DNA of 64,000 nt from an uncultured Clostridia bacterium (GCA_934149005.1 CAKPDN010000007.1:10404-74403); one strand, 5' to 3'; positions 45,536-55,149 are shown, numbered from the stretch's first letter. Made by a program: numbers and translations. Notes: a model not told the origin generated them from the letters alone.

Positions 45536-47707
45536 GTGAAAAAAGTTAAAAGCATAATTATTATAATTATATTAATAGAATTTTTATTAAGTATTCTAAT
45601 GCCAATTTCTTTTGCAGTAAATGAGACATTAAATATTGAAAATGAGGAAATTGAAGATTATTTATATGAGTCTACAGTAGAACCAAAACAGCCAATAAAA
45701 TCAATATTAAATATAGATACAAATTTAAATAATACAAGTTTTAATAATATAATACATATAGAAGGATGGAAACTAGCAACAGAAGCAAATACAATATTAG
45801 AAGTATATATAGATAATCAAAAAATAGATGAAAATTACATAAAATATGCGTATAAATACAATTTAATATCACTAATACAAGGATATGGAACATATAAAGA
45901 AAATCCAAAACCTAATTTTGATATAAATATCCCAATAGATAATTTTAAACAAGGAAATCATGATATAAGAATAAAATTAGTTTCTGAAGATGGAACAATT
46001 TTACAAAGTTCTCAAGGAAATATATATGTAGATAAAGGTATAAAATCAATATTAAATATAGATACAGATTTAAATAATTCAACTTTTAACAAAAAAGGAA
46101 TACATATAGAAGGTTGGAAGCTATCAACAGAATCAAATACTGAATTATATGTTTATATAGATAATAAAAAAATTGATAGTAATTATATAAAATATGCATA
46201 TAAATATAATTTGATATCAATAGTACAAGGATATGGAACATATAAAGAAAATCCAAAGCCTAACTTTGATATTGATATACCAGTAGATAATATTACACAT
46301 GGAAAACATAGTATAATAATAGAATTAATAGGACAAGATGGAGCTATTTTACAAAAAAATAATGGTACTATATTTGTAGATAAAAGTATAAAATCAATAT
46401 TAAATATAGATACAAATTTAAACAATGCTACATTTGATAAATATGGAATCCATATAGAAGGGTGGAAATTAGCAACAGAAGCAAATACAGAATTACATAT
46501 TTATATAGATAATCAAAAAATAGATGAAAATTACATAAAATATGCATATAAATACAATTTAATATCACTAGTACATGGATATGGGACATATGAAGAAAAC
46601 CCAAAACCTAATTTTGATATAGATATTCCTGTTGATAATATAAAACATGGAAAGCATAAAATAGAGATAGAATTTGCAACATCAGATGGTAATGTTTTAC
46701 AAAAAGTAGAAAATACTATAAATATAGACAAAAGTATAAAATCAATATTAAATATAGATACAAGTATTAGTAATGTTACATTCGGAAAAAAAGGAATTCA
46801 TATAGAAGGTTGGAAGTTAGCAACAGAAGCGGATACAAAATTACAAGTTTATATAAATAATACAAAAATAGATGATTCATATATAAAATATGCATATAAG
46901 TACAATTTAATATCACTAGTACATGGATATGGAACATATGTAGAAAATCCAAAACCTAATTTTGATATAGATATTCCAGTAAAAAACTATTCAGATGGAA
47001 AATATACATTAACAATAAAGTTTATAACAGCAGATGGTAAGACAACATTAGAAAAAAGAGATTATACAATTTATATAAAAAATGAATATAAAGGAATAGA
47101 TGTAAGTTCTTTTAATGGAACTGTAAACTGGAGAGCTGTAAAAAATAGTGGTATTGAATTTGCTATGATACGATTAGGATATAGAGGTTATAGAAATCCT
47201 AGATTAGTATTAGATGATAATGCTATAGTTAATATAAAAAGTGCACAAGCAGTAGGAATAAAAGTTGGAGTGTATTTTGTAACTCAAGCTATAAGTGTAC
47301 CAGAAGCACAAGAAGAAGCATTATGGGTTATAGGGACATTAGATAGAAATGGAATAAAATTAGATTATCCAGTAGCGATAGATACAGAAAGTTCTGGTGC
47401 AAAAATTGAAGATGGAGAAGCTCCAGGAAGAGCTGATTTATTAGACGTAGAAACGAGAACTTTAGTATGTAGAGCATTTTCAGATGTTATAAGATATAAT
47501 GGAAGAATACCTATGATATATGCAAATACATATTGGTTTGAGTATAAGCTTAATGTAAAACAGTTAACACCATATGATATTTGGCTGGCTAATTATACTG
47601 AACCAAGACTTAGTGTAGAATATGATATGTGGCAATATTCTGATAAAGGAAATGTTATGGGAGTACTTGGATATGTTGACTTAAATAATGGTTATAAAAA
47701 ATATTAA
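45536..47707 (+). CDS. Exported GH25 lysozyme with four repeat modules
   Basis: 723 residues, GTG start with AAGGAGG at 45521-45527. A signal peptide (IIIIIILIEFLLSILMPISFA) is followed by four near-identical ~115-residue modules (about 55-168, 169-283, 284-398, 399-513). Each has SILNIDT, IHIEGWKLATE, VYIDN, YIKYAYKY, GYGTYxENPKPNFDID and a closing IxVDK. Residues ~516-723 are a GH25 muramidase: YKGIDVSSFNGTVNW, VAIDTESSG and MWQYSD. It cleaves peptidoglycan. The modules are shared with the M14 peptidase at 23329 and may bind the locus glycan. Confidence 0.92.
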   Translation: MKKVKSIIIIIILIEFLLSILMPISFAVNETLNIENEEIEDYLYESTVEPKQPIKSILNIDTNLNNTSFNNIIHIEGWKLATEANTILEVYIDNQKIDENYIKYAYKYNLISLIQGYGTYKENPKPNFDINIPIDNFKQGNHDIRIKLVSEDGTILQSSQGNIYVDKGIKSILNIDTDLNNSTFNKKGIHIEGWKLSTESNTELYVYIDNKKIDSNYIKYAYKYNLISIVQGYGTYKENPKPNFDIDIPVDNITHGKHSIIIELIGQDGAILQKNNGTIFVDKSIKSILNIDTNLNNATFDKYGIHIEGWKLATEANTELHIYIDNQKIDENYIKYAYKYNLISLVHGYGTYEENPKPNFDIDIPVDNIKHGKHKIEIEFATSDGNVLQKVENTINIDKSIKSILNIDTSISNVTFGKKGIHIEGWKLATEADTKLQVYINNTKIDDSYIKYAYKYNLISLVHGYGTYVENPKPNFDIDIPVKNYSDGKYTLTIKFITADGKTTLEKRDYTIYIKNEYKGIDVSSFNGTVNWRAVKNSGIEFAMIRLGYRGYRNPRLVLDDNAIVNIKSAQAVGIKVGVYFVTQAISVPEAQEEALWVIGTLDRNGIKLDYPVAIDTESSGAKIEDGEAPGRADLLDVETRTLVCRAFSDVIRYNGRIPMIYANTYWFEYKLNVKQLTPYDIWLANYTEPRLSVEYDMWQYSDKGNVMGVLGYVDLNNGYKKY

Positions 47708-47744
47708 TTTTTTAATTTTAAATGTGAAAGGAATAATACCAAAA

Positions 47745-48170
47745 ATGGAAAAAATAAAAGAACTATATTTTAAATATAAAGAAGTAATAAATTATTTAAT
47801 ATTTGGAGTACTAACTACAATAGTTTCCTTAGTTATATATTATATTTTAGTCTTTACAGTTTTAAATCCAGAAAATGCAGTTCAATTGCAAATAGCTAAT
47901 ATAATTTCTTGGATAGCTGGTGTTCTATTTGCATATTGTACAAATAGAAAATATGTATTTGAAAGCAAAGAAAAGAATAAAGCAAAAGAAGCGGGAAAGT
48001 TTGTTTTAGCAAGAGCAACTACTCTTATTATGGACATGTTAGTTATGTGGTTAGGAGTAACAATTTTACATTTAAATGACAAAATTATAAAATTAATATC
48101 TCAAGTAATAGTAATAGTTTCAAACTATATTTTTAGTAAGTTATTTGTATTTAAAAATAAAAAAATATAG
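47745..48170 (+). CDS. GtrA-family membrane protein
   Basis: 141 residues from ATG 47745, with AAAGGA at 47728-47733; an earlier ATG at 47688 overlaps the lysozyme gene. Four membrane helices and the GtrA features INYLIFGVLTTIVSLVIYY and YCTNRKYVF. GtrA proteins are thought to help flip undecaprenyl-phosphate-linked sugars made by a GtrB-like GT2, which is encoded next (48208). Confidence 0.9.
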   Translation: MEKIKELYFKYKEVINYLIFGVLTTIVSLVIYYILVFTVLNPENAVQLQIANIISWIAGVLFAYCTNRKYVFESKEKNKAKEAGKFVLARATTLIMDMLVMWLGVTILHLNDKIIKLISQVIVIVSNYIFSKLFVFKNKKI

Positions 48171-48207
48171 AAAAAATAAAATTATTTAAGAAAGGAATGT
48201 AGCAAAA

Positions 48208-49146
48208 ATGGAAAAGAAAAAAGTAACATTAGTAATACCAATGTATTATGAAGAAAAAGTAGCAGAAGAATGTTATAAAAGAGTAAAAGAAAATTTAGAA
48301 AAATTAGAAAATTATGACTATGAAATAATATTTGTAAATGATGGAAGTAAAGATAAAACTTTAGAAATATTAGAAAATATTGCAAAAAAAGACAGAAATG
48401 TAAAAGTACTTTCATTTTCAAGAAATTTTGGACATCAAGCAGCAGTAACAGCAGGACTTCAATATGTAACAGGGGATGCAATAGTAATAATGGATGCAGA
48501 CCTTCAAGATCCACCAGAATTAATACCAGATATGTTAAAATTATGGGAAGATGGAAATGAAGTTATATATGGAAAAAGAAAATTGAGAGAAGGAGAGAGT
48601 GCATTCAAATTATTTACAGCCAAGATGTTTTATAAGACATTAAATGCACTTTCAGATGTTGAAATTCCAAAAGATACAGGAGATTTCAGATTAGTTGATA
48701 GAAAAGTCGTAGATACAATAAATTCTTTACCAGAACACAACAAATTTTTAAGAGGATTATTTAGTTGGGTAGGATATAAACAAAAAGCTTTTGAATATGA
48801 AAGAAAAGAAAGATTTGCAGGCGAAACAAAATATCCATTAAAGAAAATGCTTAAATTAGCATCAGATGGAATAATAAGTTTTTCAACAAAACCTTTAAAA
48901 TTAGTAGGAGCTTTAGGAATGATATCAATATTAATATCAATTATAATTTTGATATATGCTCTAATATCATATGCTTGTAAATTAAATAATTTATCTGCTG
49001 GTTGGACATCTATTATGGTTGCTACTACATTTTTTGCTGGGGTACAATTATTATCAATTTGGATTATGTCTGAATATGTAGGTAGAATTTATGATGAAAC
49101 TAAACAAAGACCACAATATATAATTGATAAAAAAATAAATATTTAA
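48208..49146 (+). CDS. Polyprenyl-phosphate glycosyltransferase (GtrB-like GT2)
   Basis: 312 residues. The GT2 domain has VTLVIPMYYEEKVAEECYKR, FVNDGSKDKT near 46, SRNFGHQAAVTAGL near 70 and the metal motif IMDADLQDPPEL near 94. Two C-terminal membrane helices (LVGALGMISILISIIILIYA and MVATTFFAGVQLLSIWIM) place it at the membrane. It loads a sugar on undecaprenyl phosphate for export with GtrA. Ribosome-binding site AAAGGAATG at 48191-48199. Confidence 0.93.
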   Translation: MEKKKVTLVIPMYYEEKVAEECYKRVKENLEKLENYDYEIIFVNDGSKDKTLEILENIAKKDRNVKVLSFSRNFGHQAAVTAGLQYVTGDAIVIMDADLQDPPELIPDMLKLWEDGNEVIYGKRKLREGESAFKLFTAKMFYKTLNALSDVEIPKDTGDFRLVDRKVVDTINSLPEHNKFLRGLFSWVGYKQKAFEYERKERFAGETKYPLKKMLKLASDGIISFSTKPLKLVGALGMISILISIIILIYALISYACKLNNLSAGWTSIMVATTFFAGVQLLSIWIMSEYVGRIYDETKQRPQYIIDKKINI

Positions 49147-49231
49147 AAATTATGTATAGGTAAGTACTTGTACTTTTTAAGATTTAATGATATTATATGT
49201 GTGATTAAATAATAAGAAAGAAGGAAAAAAA

Positions 49232-50098
49232 ATGAAAATATTAATAACAGGTGCAAATGGAATGCTTGCTAAAGAAGTACGAGAAAAATTTGCAGATGGA
49301 AATGAACTTATAATTACAGATGTTGCAGAATTAGACATAACCGATGAAAATGCTGTTTTAAATTTTGTAAAAGATTTAAAACCAGATTATATTATAAATT
49401 GTGCAGCATTTACTGCTGTTGACAAAGCAGAAGAATGCTATGAATTAGCAGACAAAATAAATGGAGATGGTCCAACAAATTTAGCAAAAGCAGCAAAAGC
49501 TGTTGAAGCAAAATTAGTACATATTTCAACAGACTATGTATTTGGTGGGGATTTAGATTTATCTAAAGATTATAAAGAAGATGATGGGAAAAATCCTGTA
49601 ACAGTATATGGAAAAACTAAATTGCATGGAGAAAAAGGGATAGAAGAAAATATGGATGAATATTACATATTTAGAACTGCTTGGTTATATGGAATTGGCG
49701 GAAATAATTTTGTAAAAACAATGACAAAATTAGGAACAACAAGAGATGAAATAAATGTAGTATCAGACCAACACGGAAGCCCAACATATGCAAAAGACTT
49801 AACTGAAATTATCTATCAAGCAATAAACAAAAAAATACCTTATGGGGTATATAATGCAACAAATAATGGATATACAACGTGGTATGACTTCACAAAAGAA
49901 ATTCTAAAAGAACAAGGAATTAAATGTAAAGTTAATCCAGTAACAACAGAAGAATATATTGAAATGATGAAAGTTAAACAAGCTAAAAGACCATTCAATT
50001 CACAAATGTCCAAAGCAAAACTTGAAGCATGCGGAATATTTATTCCAGAATGGAAAGATGGATTAAGAAGATATTTAGAAGAAGAAAAAAATAATTAA
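49232..50098 (+). CDS. rmlD: dTDP-4-dehydrorhamnose reductase
   Basis: Last step of dTDP-L-rhamnose synthesis (NADPH reduction). 288 residues of SDR fold: ITGANGMLAKEV (4-15), NCAAFTAVDKAE near 64, the catalytic STDYVFGG with YGKTKLHGE (Tyr, Lys), and RTAWLYG near 143. Ribosome-binding site AAGGAAA at 49222-49228. It is the first of four rml genes, in the order D-A-C-B. Confidence 0.95.
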   Translation: MKILITGANGMLAKEVREKFADGNELIITDVAELDITDENAVLNFVKDLKPDYIINCAAFTAVDKAEECYELADKINGDGPTNLAKAAKAVEAKLVHISTDYVFGGDLDLSKDYKEDDGKNPVTVYGKTKLHGEKGIEENMDEYYIFRTAWLYGIGGNNFVKTMTKLGTTRDEINVVSDQHGSPTYAKDLTEIIYQAINKKIPYGVYNATNNGYTTWYDFTKEILKEQGIKCKVNPVTTEEYIEMMKVKQAKRPFNSQMSKAKLEACGIFIPEWKDGLRRYLEEEKNN

Positions 50099-50114
50099 AA
50101 TTTTTCTAAAATGG

Positions 50115-50143
50115 TTGACAAAACAATGAAATTATGTTAATAT
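50115..50143 (+). promoter_or_regulatory. Promoter of rmlA
   Basis: TTGACA at 50115-50120 and TAATAT at 50138-50143 with a 17-base spacer, 30 bases before the rmlA start, so rmlA has its own promoter after rmlD. Confidence 0.75.
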
Positions 50144-50173
50144 ATTTTACTGTATAAGTAGGAGGTAATTTAT

Positions 50174-51103
50174 ATGAAAAAAAGAAAAGGAATTATATTA
50201 GCAGGTGGAAGTGCAACAAGGCTATACCCTATAACTTGTGCGGTTTCAAAACAAATGTTACCAGTGTATGATAAACCTATGATTTATTACCCACTATCAA
50301 CATTAATGACAGCAGGAATTAGAGAGGTGCTTATTATATCAACCCCAGTTCACATAGATAGATTTAAAGATTTACTAGGTGATGGTTCAAAATTAGGAAT
50401 GAAATTTGAATATGCAATACAAGAAAAACCTGTTGGATTAGCAGATGCCTTTATTCTTGGAAGAGATTTTATAGGTGATGACAATGTAGCACTTATATTA
50501 GGAGATAATATGATATATGGTTCAAGAATAAAAAGAGTCTTAAAAGCAGCTAACCGTATAGAAGAAGGCGGAGTAATCTTTGGATATCAAGTAAAAGATC
50601 CAGAAACATATGGTGTTGTAGAAATTGATTCAGAAGGTAATGCTATATCAATAGAAGAAAAACCAAAAGAACCTAAATCAGATTTAGCAGTTCCAGGAAT
50701 ATATTTTTACGATAATGAAGTAGTTGATATTGCTAAAAATATAAAACCATCTGAAAGAGGAGAAATTGAAATAACTGATGTAAATAAAAAATACATGGAA
50801 AATGGAAAATTAAAAGTAATTCCATTAGGAAGTGGATATGCATGGTTTGATACAGGAACACCAGACAGATTATCTGATGCATCAGATTTTGTAAAGGCAA
50901 TTGAATTAAGACAAGGAACTCAAATAGCTTGCTTAGAAGAAATTGCTTATAGAAATAATTGGATAACAAGAGATGACCTAGAAAAAGCTGCTGAGAAATA
51001 TAAAAAAACAGCATATGGTGAACATTTATATAATGTGTTAAATAAAAGTGAAAACTCTTATGAAGATTTATTTGAAAATGGTATTTTTGATTTTAGTTTA
51101 TAA
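50174..51103 (+). CDS. rmlA: Glucose-1-phosphate thymidylyltransferase
   Basis: First step: glucose 1-phosphate plus dTTP to dTDP-glucose. 309 residues with the nucleotidyltransferase loop GIILAGGSATRLYP, SKQMLPVYDKPMIYYPLSTL, LGDNMIYG near 109 and EEKPKEPKSDLAVPGIYFY near 160. The longer C-terminus fits RmlA. Ribosome-binding site AGGAGG at 50160-50165. A terminator follows before rmlC. Confidence 0.97.
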   Translation: MKKRKGIILAGGSATRLYPITCAVSKQMLPVYDKPMIYYPLSTLMTAGIREVLIISTPVHIDRFKDLLGDGSKLGMKFEYAIQEKPVGLADAFILGRDFIGDDNVALILGDNMIYGSRIKRVLKAANRIEEGGVIFGYQVKDPETYGVVEIDSEGNAISIEEKPKEPKSDLAVPGIYFYDNEVVDIAKNIKPSERGEIEITDVNKKYMENGKLKVIPLGSGYAWFDTGTPDRLSDASDFVKAIELRQGTQIACLEEIAYRNNWITRDDLEKAAEKYKKTAYGEHLYNVLNKSENSYEDLFENGIFDFSL

Positions 51104-51120
51104 AAATAAAATATAAAGAA

Positions 51121-51161
51121 AATCTCTAGTTTTTAATTATAAAAATTGGAGATTTTTTTTT
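51121..51161 (+). terminator. Intrinsic terminator after rmlA
   Basis: AATCTCTAGTTTTT (51121-51134) pairs with AAAAATTGGAGATT (two G-U pairs), then a run of T. Confidence 0.8.
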
Positions 51162-51260
51162 GTAATGTAACTGTTCTTTTTTTAAAATAAAATATCAAAA
51201 AAATATTGAATTTGATAGTTTTATATGATATATTTATAAAAAAATGAAAGGAAGAGAAAA

Positions 51261-51842
51261 ATGGGAAAATTTAAGAGAATTGACACATCAATAGATGGTG
51301 TATGTATAGTAGAACCAACTGTATTTGGTGATAATAGAGGTTATTTTATGGAGACATATAGTAAAAACGATTTTGAAGAAATAGGCTTAAATTATAACTT
51401 TGTACAAGATAACCAATCAAAATCTAAAAAAGGAGTTTTAAGAGGATTACATTTTCAAAAAGAAAATACACAAGCAAAATTAGTTAGATGTATAAAAGGT
51501 GAAGTATTTGATGTTGCAGTAGACTTAAGACTAGGAAGCAAAACATATGGTAAATGGGAAGGCGTTGTATTAACAGAAGAAAATAAAAAAATGTTTATGA
51601 TTCCAAAAGGATTTGCACATGGATTTTTAGTATTATCAGAAGAAGCTGAATTTGCATATAAATGTGATGATGTTTATAATCATGAAGCAGAGGGTGGACT
51701 AAAATGGAATGACCCAGATATAGGAATTGAATGGCCTATGGGTAATTTAAAACCAGAAGATTTATTAACATCTGAAAAAGATGGAAAGTGGCCATCACTT
51801 AAAGAACTAAAAGAAACAGATTTATTTAGTAATTTAAAATAA
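51261..51842 (+). CDS. rmlC: dTDP-4-dehydrorhamnose 3,5-epimerase
   Basis: Third step of the rhamnose pathway. 193 residues of cupin fold with EPTVFGDNRGYFMETYSKND near 17, QDNQSKSKKGVLRGLHFQ near 48-65 (with the catalytic His), VDLRLGSKTYGKW near 86 and PKGFAHGFLVLSEEAEF near 115. Ribosome-binding site AAAGGAAG at 51246-51253. A family C repeat overlaps its stop codon. Confidence 0.96.
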   Translation: MGKFKRIDTSIDGVCIVEPTVFGDNRGYFMETYSKNDFEEIGLNYNFVQDNQSKSKKGVLRGLHFQKENTQAKLVRCIKGEVFDVAVDLRLGSKTYGKWEGVVLTEENKKMFMIPKGFAHGFLVLSEEAEFAYKCDDVYNHEAEGGLKWNDPDIGIEWPMGNLKPEDLLTSEKDGKWPSLKELKETDLFSNLK

Positions 51843-51874
51843 GGGATTAAGGGGCCACCACACAAAATCCCTTT
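51841..51874. repeat. Family C repeat, single arm, at rmlC stop
   Basis: AAGGGATT...AATCCCTT enclosing AAGGGGCCACCACACAA. It matches one arm of 20849-20954 except for two or three bases, and begins within the rmlC stop codon (TAA then GGGATT). Confidence 0.85.
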
Positions 51875-51908
51875 AAAAATAAATTTAAAAAAGAAAGAGG
51901 TATTTGAA

Positions 51909-52877
51909 ATGAGCAAAAATGTATTAGTAACAGGTGCAGCAGGATTTATAGGAGCAAACTTTGCAGAATATTTTATAAATAAACATCCTGACTATAAAGT
52001 AGTAGTATTAGATAAATTAACATATGCAGGAAATTTAGACAACCTAAAAAAAGTAATGGATAAAATAACATTTGTACAAGGAGATATTTGTGATTTTGAC
52101 TTTGTACTAGACTTATTTAAAAAATATGATATAAATGGTGTAATTCACTTTGCAGCAGAATCACATGTTGATAATAGTATAAAAAATCCATTTATATTTA
52201 CACAAACAAATGTAATTGGAACACATACTTTATTAGAAGCTGCAAAACAAGTATGGGGAGAAGAAAGTCCAAATAAATTTGTTCATATTTCAACAGATGA
52301 AGTTTATGGTTCACTTAAAGAAGATGGATATTTTACAGAAAAATCTCCAATAAAACCAAGCAGTCCATATTCAGCTTCTAAGGCAAGTTCAGACTTAATA
52401 GCTTTAGCATATAAAGAAACATTCAAAATGAATGTAAATGTAACAAACTGTTCAAATAATTATGGACCATATCAACACAATGAAAAATTAATTCCACATA
52501 TGATCAAATTAGCATTAAATGATGAAAAATTACCTGTTTATGGTGAAGGGTTAAACATTAGAGATTGGTTATATGTTGAAGACCATTGTGAAGCAATTGA
52601 TTTAGTATTCCATAATGGTGTTGCTGGTGAAAGATATAACATTGGTGGACACAATGAAAGAAGAAACATTGAAATTGTGAAATTGATTTTACAAAGATTA
52701 GGCAAATCTGAAGATTTAATTGAGCATGTTGCTGATAGAAAAGGACATGATTATAGATATGCAATTGACCCAACAAAAATAAAAAATGAACTTGGTTGGT
52801 ATCCAAAAACTAAGTTTGAAGATGGTATTATAAAAACAATAGACTGGTATTTAGCAAATCCAGAATGGTTAAAATAG
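51909..52877 (+). CDS. rmlB: dTDP-glucose 4,6-dehydratase
   Basis: Second step of dTDP-L-rhamnose synthesis, NAD-dependent. 322 residues of extended SDR fold: VTGAAGFIGANFAEYF, LDKLTYAGNLDNLK, HFAAESHVDNSI near 80, HISTDEVYGSL near 123, YSASKASSDLIALAY (Tyr, Lys) near 155, and NNYGPYQ. Ribosome-binding site AAGAGG at 51895-51900. Ends the rml set; a strong terminator follows. Confidence 0.97.
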   Translation: MSKNVLVTGAAGFIGANFAEYFINKHPDYKVVVLDKLTYAGNLDNLKKVMDKITFVQGDICDFDFVLDLFKKYDINGVIHFAAESHVDNSIKNPFIFTQTNVIGTHTLLEAAKQVWGEESPNKFVHISTDEVYGSLKEDGYFTEKSPIKPSSPYSASKASSDLIALAYKETFKMNVNVTNCSNNYGPYQHNEKLIPHMIKLALNDEKLPVYGEGLNIRDWLYVEDHCEAIDLVFHNGVAGERYNIGGHNERRNIEIVKLILQRLGKSEDLIEHVADRKGHDYRYAIDPTKIKNELGWYPKTKFEDGIIKTIDWYLANPEWLK

Positions 52878-52911
52878 AAAAAGTAGCTAATTTAGCTACT
52901 TTTTCTATTTT
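52871..52911. terminator. Strong bidirectional terminator
   Basis: AAAATAGAAAAAGTAGCTAA (52871-52890) is the exact reverse complement of 52892-52911 with one base between. It closes the rhamnose block and the convergent gene at 52911. Confidence 0.9.
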
Positions 52912-53306
52912 TAGAATGGTTGTAAAAGGTCCTGATAAGCATTTTTGTCTAATTTAAAATGGAAAGAATTGGTGGTATAATTTTTAAATGAAATATCATT
53001 TTTATAAAAGTCGAAAACAAAATAGCAATCACCTTCTAAATAAGAAATATCATACAAAAAATATTTACCACTAAAAACACTTGAGTTCAATTCACCATCT
53101 TTGGAAACATTAAAATTAGAAACAATAGATAGATTATTATCAAAAATCTGGGGCCATTCACTACCATCTTCAGAATGAAAACGAGAAAAATGGTTGCAAC
53201 CAATTGAAATGGTTTTATCAGAAGTTGTAACTATTGCTCTTACGTTTTCTAAAACTCCTAATTCCTCAGGCAATGAAACTATAACTGTTGTGAAAGGAGC
53301 ATCCAT
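52911..53306 (-). CDS. Unknown 131-residue protein
   Basis: Soluble protein without signal or membrane helix. It is rich in short strand-like stretches (FTTVIVSLPEEL, RAIVTTSDKTISIG, CYFVFDFYKNDISF). AAGGATGG precedes the ATG on the minus strand. I recognise no family. It lies between the rhamnose genes and the SpoVB-like gene and is convergent with rmlB. Confidence 0.6.
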   Translation of the reverse strand: MDAPFTTVIVSLPEELGVLENVRAIVTTSDKTISIGCNHFSRFHSEDGSEWPQIFDNNLSIVSNFNVSKDGELNSSVFSGKYFLYDISYLEGDCYFVFDFYKNDISFKNYTTNSFHFKLDKNAYQDLLQPF

Positions 53307-53448
53307 ATTTTTTCACCATCCTTTTAATAAAAACATTGGCAATTATAAAAGTTAAATTTCTTATATAATATATTCTAAAAAAAGTAATTTGTCAATTTTT
53401 GTCGTATTTTTTATTATTTTATTGTTACACTTCAGTAATAATTATGAT

Positions 53449-54951
53449 TTATGTCTTATTGAAATGTAATATTTTATTAAATGTTAATAATGCAAATGAA
53501 TAAATTAATATAAATAAAATTATATTTGCAATCAAAGTAATAGTTAAATTTATAAAATTAAAATGAAAAATATTTAAAATATAATATGCAACAAAACTAC
53601 AACTAAGAGGAATTAAAATCCAGTCAATAAAATTAATTTTCATTTTAGAATATTTAATAAGTTGGAAAAGACTAATACTAAAATTTAAAACTTCACTAAA
53701 TAAAATCGATATTATATAACCATTAATTCCTAGCACAGGAAGTAAAAAATAAATAAAACAAATGGTAATACTTAAATCTATAATATTACAACACATGACT
53801 CCAAATTGCTTATTCAACCCTTTTAGTATACAATCAATGATATGATCCATATACATAAAAAATACTAGTGGTGCAAGTACCTTAAAATAAAAACCAGTTT
53901 CTAAATTATTATAAATTGAAAATCCTAAGTCATTTGCAAAAATTAGAAATATGCTAGAAACACAAACAGAAAAGGCACATGTAAATTTAAAAATTTTATT
54001 ACTAATGTAATGTATAGCTTTATAATTTTTTTGAGCCACGTATGTTGAAAATTCGGGTATCAAAAGCATGCTATATGAGTCAGTTAAAACAGTAGGAAAA
54101 GTAATAACTGGCATTACCATACCATTAATTATTCCATATTTAGACAAAGCGTTATTACAAGATAGACCCGATTTTTCAAGTTGAGTTGGAATAATTAAAT
54201 TTTTTAATGTTGAAAGTCCAGAACGTATATAAGAAGTACTAGCAACTGGAAAAGCGATTTTTAATATATTCATTCTTTGCCCAAATGAACGTACATTATT
54301 TAATTTTTTTATCCTAATATCAAAAATATATAGAGTAAAAATTAAAGTAAATGAACATATTTCTGAAATTATATCAGCTAAAATTAAGGCAATACATATA
54401 TATTCCACACCTTTTGAAATATTAATTTTAAGTAGAATTATTGTTGCAATCATTTTAATAGTAAATTCAAATACTTGAGTAACTGCATTTTTGTAAGCTT
54501 TTCTAACAGAAGTAAAATAACTAGATATACATGATGACATAGCAATAAATGGAAGTCCAATTGCAATATAAAATAATGGCTTTGAGGATACCAGATTGTG
54601 TAAGCACTTATCTGTTATAAAACCTGAAAATACTAAAATTAGTCCACCTGCTATAATTCCTAGTAAAAGACTAAAAAATATACAAGTTCTGATAGCTTTT
54701 ATGGCAATTTTGTCCTTATTTATTGCAAATTTTTCAGAAACAATAACTGCTACAGCAATGTTTAAACCCGATGTAGCAACGGTTATAAAAAATAAATATA
54801 CAGTCATAACTAAACTGAATATTCCAACTGCTTCAGAACCAATTTTATTTGATATATATATATTAAAAATTAGTACAGCAAACTTCATTAATAATGAAGT
54901 TATTGTTAAAATTGTACCATTTATAAAGAATAATTTACTTTTTTTTCTCAA
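53449..54951 (-). CDS. SpoVB/MurJ-like polysaccharide flippase
   Basis: 500 residues with about 14 membrane helices (MOP superfamily), starting FFINGTILTITSLLMKFAVL and containing ISNKIGSEAVGIFSLVMTVY near 34 and PTVLTDSYSMLLIPEFS near 285. These are typical of SpoVB and its relatives, which move lipid-linked precursors during spore cortex formation. It could serve cortex or vegetative wall; with spore genes in the window, SpoVB-like is the best name. Divergent from the MATE-kinase gene, with a palindrome between. Confidence 0.85.
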   Translation of the reverse strand: MRKKSKLFFINGTILTITSLLMKFAVLIFNIYISNKIGSEAVGIFSLVMTVYLFFITVATSGLNIAVAVIVSEKFAINKDKIAIKAIRTCIFFSLLLGIIAGGLILVFSGFITDKCLHNLVSSKPLFYIAIGLPFIAMSSCISSYFTSVRKAYKNAVTQVFEFTIKMIATIILLKINISKGVEYICIALILADIISEICSFTLIFTLYIFDIRIKKLNNVRSFGQRMNILKIAFPVASTSYIRSGLSTLKNLIIPTQLEKSGLSCNNALSKYGIINGMVMPVITFPTVLTDSYSMLLIPEFSTYVAQKNYKAIHYISNKIFKFTCAFSVCVSSIFLIFANDLGFSIYNNLETGFYFKVLAPLVFFMYMDHIIDCILKGLNKQFGVMCCNIIDLSITICFIYFLLPVLGINGYIISILFSEVLNFSISLFQLIKYSKMKINFIDWILIPLSCSFVAYYILNIFHFNFINLTITLIANIILFILIYSFALLTFNKILHFNKT

Positions 54952-55000
54952 AATATCACCTTATAAAAGATATTACTTTAAAATCAAAATTATGCTTTAT

Positions 55001-55021
55001 TGAACTGTAAGTTACAGTTCA
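55001..55021. promoter_or_regulatory. 21-bp palindromic operator candidate
   Basis: TGAACTGTAA-G-TTACAGTTCA is a perfect 10-bp inverted repeat with one central base, lying between divergent spoVB-like and MATE genes. The form is usual for TetR-type operators. A half-like sequence GTTACAGTTTAGTAAG also occurs near 1279. Confidence 0.5.
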
Positions 55022-55055
55022 GTAAGTATAGTATATCAACTTTTTTAAATTTTTC

Positions 55056-55085
55056 TTGACAATGTTATAAAAAATATGCTAAAAT
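55056..55085 (+). promoter_or_regulatory. Promoter of the MATE-kinase gene
   Basis: TTGACA at 55056-55061 and TAAAAT at 55080-55085 with an 18-base spacer. The leader would be ~110 nt. Confidence 0.55.
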
Positions 55086-55149
55086 TACCTTATTAATAAA
55101 AAGTGGTAATATTGGAAACGACACATTATTATATAATAATGACTAACGA

